DNA of 64,000 nt, taken from the NCBI GenBank assembly GCA_916610825.1, contig OU744452.1, positions 14,054,110 to 14,118,109 of the forward strand, written 5' to 3'. The notes under the pieces are model-generated. The model made no database searches. It was not told where the DNA came from and worked only from the letters and a program-made list of their open reading frames with translations. The position numbers and the translations under genes are program-made. This DNA comes from Haliclystus octoradiatus (taxonomy: Eukaryota > Cnidaria > Staurozoa > Stauromedusae > Haliclystidae). Below, in pieces: positions 61,014 to 64,000 of this stretch (positions are counted from its first letter, which is position 1; each line of letters opens with the position of its first letter).

Positions 61014-63937
61014 TTAACTCCTTTTCAGAAATAATTGTTCTACATTCATCAATGGATATTCAACAAACAATGCCAACAGAAATGCGCATGCGTAAGATAT
61101 TGTTACAAATGACACATAAAGAAACGCCTGTAAAGAGAATTGAAACAGATTAATATTTTGAATATTCTACACTTCTACCTTAAAAGTGCTGTCGAAGACA
61201 TATATTGCTATCATCACCAGTCGTTAAAGCCCATCGCTACAAACATTAGCATATAGAAGGGTTAAAGCCGATTAATTATGTATTTTAAAATTACCCTTGA
61301 TTTAATAGATCTGATTATGGAAATTTTACCCCAATGACATTTAAAATACACACGTGGTCACAAACTTAAATCATTTAAAACATTCCAAATGCCACGCCTT
61401 GATTCTACCAGCTATCAGTTGTATGTCTCGATGCGATACCGTGTTGGGATTCATTATCAGAATATCTTTTCGAAAGAAAATGATACTGACTCGTCATCTT
61501 GATTTTTTATGTTGAAGAAGGTCAGTTGAGGTTGAGATCATTACAAGTTCTTTATATAATTATTTATAATTAATAATTATATCTATATTTATTATTAGTA
61601 TTTACGCTCTGTCAATCACTGGCATTGAGCACTATTATCTGCTGATAGACAACTATATGTCATTATCATTACTATATTTATAATTAATAATAAATGACTT
61701 TGTATAACTTTATATAAATGACTTTATATAAAGAAATAATTATTTTGTAAAGACATAAGAAAATAACTCGACTCGACAGCTCGTGATTTCCTGATGGTTT
61801 ATGTTTTCACTACCCGTGTTATGTGCAATTATCATACTATGCTATGATCATGCTATGATACATATCACTCTATTCTATATATTCTTCATTATTAGATCAA
61901 TAACATATCGCATTTTCATTCTGTTATAGCTTCTATGGTATTAAAGGGTTACTGCACCGCAGCCGTGCAGTAACCCTTTTGTGAAATGAAATATATTTTT
62001 ACTATTTTTAAACGAATTTAAGATTTGACTGATTAGATCAATTTTCTCCTATAAATCTTCACGTCTTCGTCATATTTTGCCTTTCTTTGAATCACAGATC
62101 CAGAGTTCTACTTTCGAAACACTTTCGATTCTTTCGAACACTATGATTTTGATCTGTCTTGTTTCTCATTTCTGCTGTGTCAAAAGTTTTTGCCGGTTTT
62201 GTAGGGCATTTTTGTCTCGGAATAGCCACAATAACAAAAAATCGCCTTGAATTATAATACTGTACTCTTAAATATATATCATCAACGGTGTTAATAATGC
62301 AATTATTTAGAAATTTTGGATGTTTTTTCTCTCATGTTATCTAAGTTGTTTTGGCTTGCGTGATCCAAACACTGGAGTAAGCCAATCAAATTACTAGAAC
62401 AGCATTCGAAAATCTCTTGAGTTTTACAATATATTACGCCAATGTTTTATGCATATGTGGAATTGTCGCGAGAGAGATGTTCCTATAGTTAGTGCATGGC
62501 GGTTGTATACTCACAATGCTTAGATCAGTATAATGAAGTGGTGTTTGTATTGATCCAGTGTAAATTCTAATTACCAGTACATGTATCAGATACGTGGAAT
62601 AAGTTAATCTACTCAATGGTATGAAAGCATTCCATGACAGAAAGTGATTAACCAATCCTATGAAAAATAAAATAATCATACTAAACGGTCTTTATAAATT
62701 CACTCTCTATATATAATTCTATCTGATCTTACATCAAGATATCCACCTACATAGAGGACGCTTGTGCCATGGTGGTAACTTCAAATCGTTGGTATTTTGG
62801 GGATGTGCCAATTATTGAGGGCACCTTTCCATGGTACTCGAAACTTTTTGCGATGTCAATTTCAGGGATTTTAAACTATTCGAGGTATTGTTTTTCGATG
62901 AGCAAAAATATTGATGGAAACCATAGACTTAGATAGACTGCTGACAAAAACATGCAACATGGGGAACAGAGATGCCTGACGTGAAGGACTTATTTTACCG
63001 CTCTCCTTATTGACACTTTCAAAATTATTTGATCTCTCCTGTATATTCTTTTGCAATCTAAACTCTAAACGATATGCTCTCACTGTCATAGAAAGATTAA
63101 ATAGGATTTCCCTGCCAGCGAAGCAAGATTTGTTCATAGGATCACAATTATTGTCAAGCATTTATGAATAATTTAAAATCACACAAAGAGACAAGGAAAT
63201 ATAAGAATTAAAAAATACTATTTACCCCAAAAATATGATTAAAAAGTAGATATTTTAGCTCATGAATGATTCAGCTTGAAATTGGTAGTCATAAAGAATT
63301 CCTTTATCAAAAAAGTCTGTTTCATTTAGAAACAAATATTTCTCAAAATGCGGCTTGAAATTTCGAGGTTTTCAAGTCTTTGTTTTCGTCCTTTGCGTCA
63401 GCCATTATGGATGCCCATGGTCGCTATGTGTTTTCCATGAAGTTTGGCAATGGAATCAATCAGTAAGTATGTAAGTCTATGATGTAAACCCACGAAGCTG
63501 TAATCAATTTTCAAACATTCGTTCATTAAAAAAAATACTTAAAAGTCTTAAAAATAATTTGTTCAAATAGATAATAACGTCTTGACCTAGTTTTTTTTTA
63601 AATTCATGAATTGTATTTTAATCCATTTCATTTTATATACAAAAGCATTCAAAATTTAAAATCAGGTCATACTTATCCAAAACAAATTACAACTATCTAT
63701 ATACATTTTGAAAGACTAAAGCGTTTATTAACGATTGTACTCACCTCCATAACCATTATGACACGCATAAATAACCCACGCCAAAGAACACGCCCATGAG
63801 AAACGAGTTAATGTATTATAAAATACATAAGCTGTAATATTCATTGGTGTTCCTCCTATCTTAGTACTGGACCAATTACCCAATACTGTTGCAAGTCCAA
63901 TTATAATAGCCAAAGACCAACCAATCATCATCCAGAT
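61014..63937 (-). CDS. nrf-6 (nose resistant to fluoxetine)-type acyltransferase 3 protein, C-terminal exons (partial)
   Basis: Multi-pass membrane acyltransferase family, named from C. elegans nrf-6; the family moves lipids or drugs by a reaction that is still poorly defined. Exons: 63937-63745, 62657-62515, 61127-61014, with matching phases (1, then 0) and stop TAA at 61016-61014. Together they give 149 residues. Hydrophobic helices alternate with family signatures: IYACHNGYGG at the first join, then VNHFLSW and PLSRLTYSTYLIH, and finally FVEYPLMNVEQLF, which matches the closing helix and the E-P motif of the family. The rest of the protein (N-terminal NRF domain and earlier helices) lies beyond the right edge. 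Its 3' end stops about 300 bp before a block of retroelement debris. Confidence 0.88.
61944..62415 (+). repeat. Dispersed repeat R2, copy 2, with palindromic left end
   Basis: Matches 24977-25450. Its left edge is a palindrome (AAAGGGTTACTGCAC and its inverse, 61944-61980). Lies in the intron between the last two exons of the nrf-6-type gene. Confidence 0.7.
62658..63744 (-). other. Intron of the nrf-6-type gene
   Basis: No internal gene or clear repeat seen. The short frames on either strand show no protein-like pattern. Confidence 0.5.
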
Positions 63938-64000
63938 CTATCGTTTAAATAATGTAATATTCAGTTATTGATCAAAGGCGAGTTGAATATCGGCAGATAT

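Overview
The window is AT-rich nuclear DNA of an animal. Genes have many short exons (about 40-220 bp), introns of 0.3-5 kb with GT-AG borders, and several transposon classes lie between them. The proteins are metazoan: liprin-alpha, branched-chain aminotransferase, an intermediate-filament/lamin-tail protein and an nrf-6-type acyltransferase. The gene set, the AT content and the repeats (a Penelope-like element with hammerhead ribozymes, LINE ORF1 of SGNH type, a tRNA-derived SINE, many MITEs) suggest a marine invertebrate. A tunicate or other deuterostome is my best guess, with low confidence; the sequence does not prove it.

Layout. 1-15655 (minus): eleven exons encoding the first 509 residues of liprin-alpha; the C-terminal half lies beyond the left edge. 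Its introns carry a roughly 180 bp MITE family and other MITEs. 15656-18967: 3.3 kb between two divergent genes, with one unexplained minus-strand terminal-exon candidate. 18968-36795 (plus): a complete 12-exon BCAT gene of 378 codons, with a mitochondrial-type leader exon, the PLP lysine and the CXXC motif. Its intron 8 holds a complete two-exon gene on the opposite strand (30440-31961) for a secreted His-rich protein. 36796-38785: tail-to-tail spacer with a TA microsatellite and a foldback element. 38786-56814 (minus): eleven exons of an intermediate-filament protein with a full coiled-coil rod and a lamin tail domain but no CaaX box. One of its introns contains a nearly intact Penelope-like element (42705-47587), another a foldback carrying two hammerhead ribozymes. 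57929-60725: broken non-LTR retrotransposon pieces (EEP endonuclease, RT tail, SGNH-type ORF1). 61014-63937 (minus): the last three exons of an nrf-6-type acyltransferase 3 membrane protein.

The four host genes do not form a pathway. Their neighbourhood is notable: from memory, human BCAT2 and PPFIA3 are close together on 19q13.3, and BCAT1 and LMNTD1 on 12p12. The liprin-alpha / BCAT / lamin-tail order here may therefore be an old animal linkage.

The most distinctive system is RNA-based. The Penelope-like element has three hammerhead ribozymes (two direct, one inverted). The two direct copies are exactly 2454 bp apart, so transcripts should self-cleave into unit-length RNA that begins just upstream of the RT/GIY-YIG reading frame. 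At least five further hammerhead copies or remnants, apart from this element, are scattered over the window.
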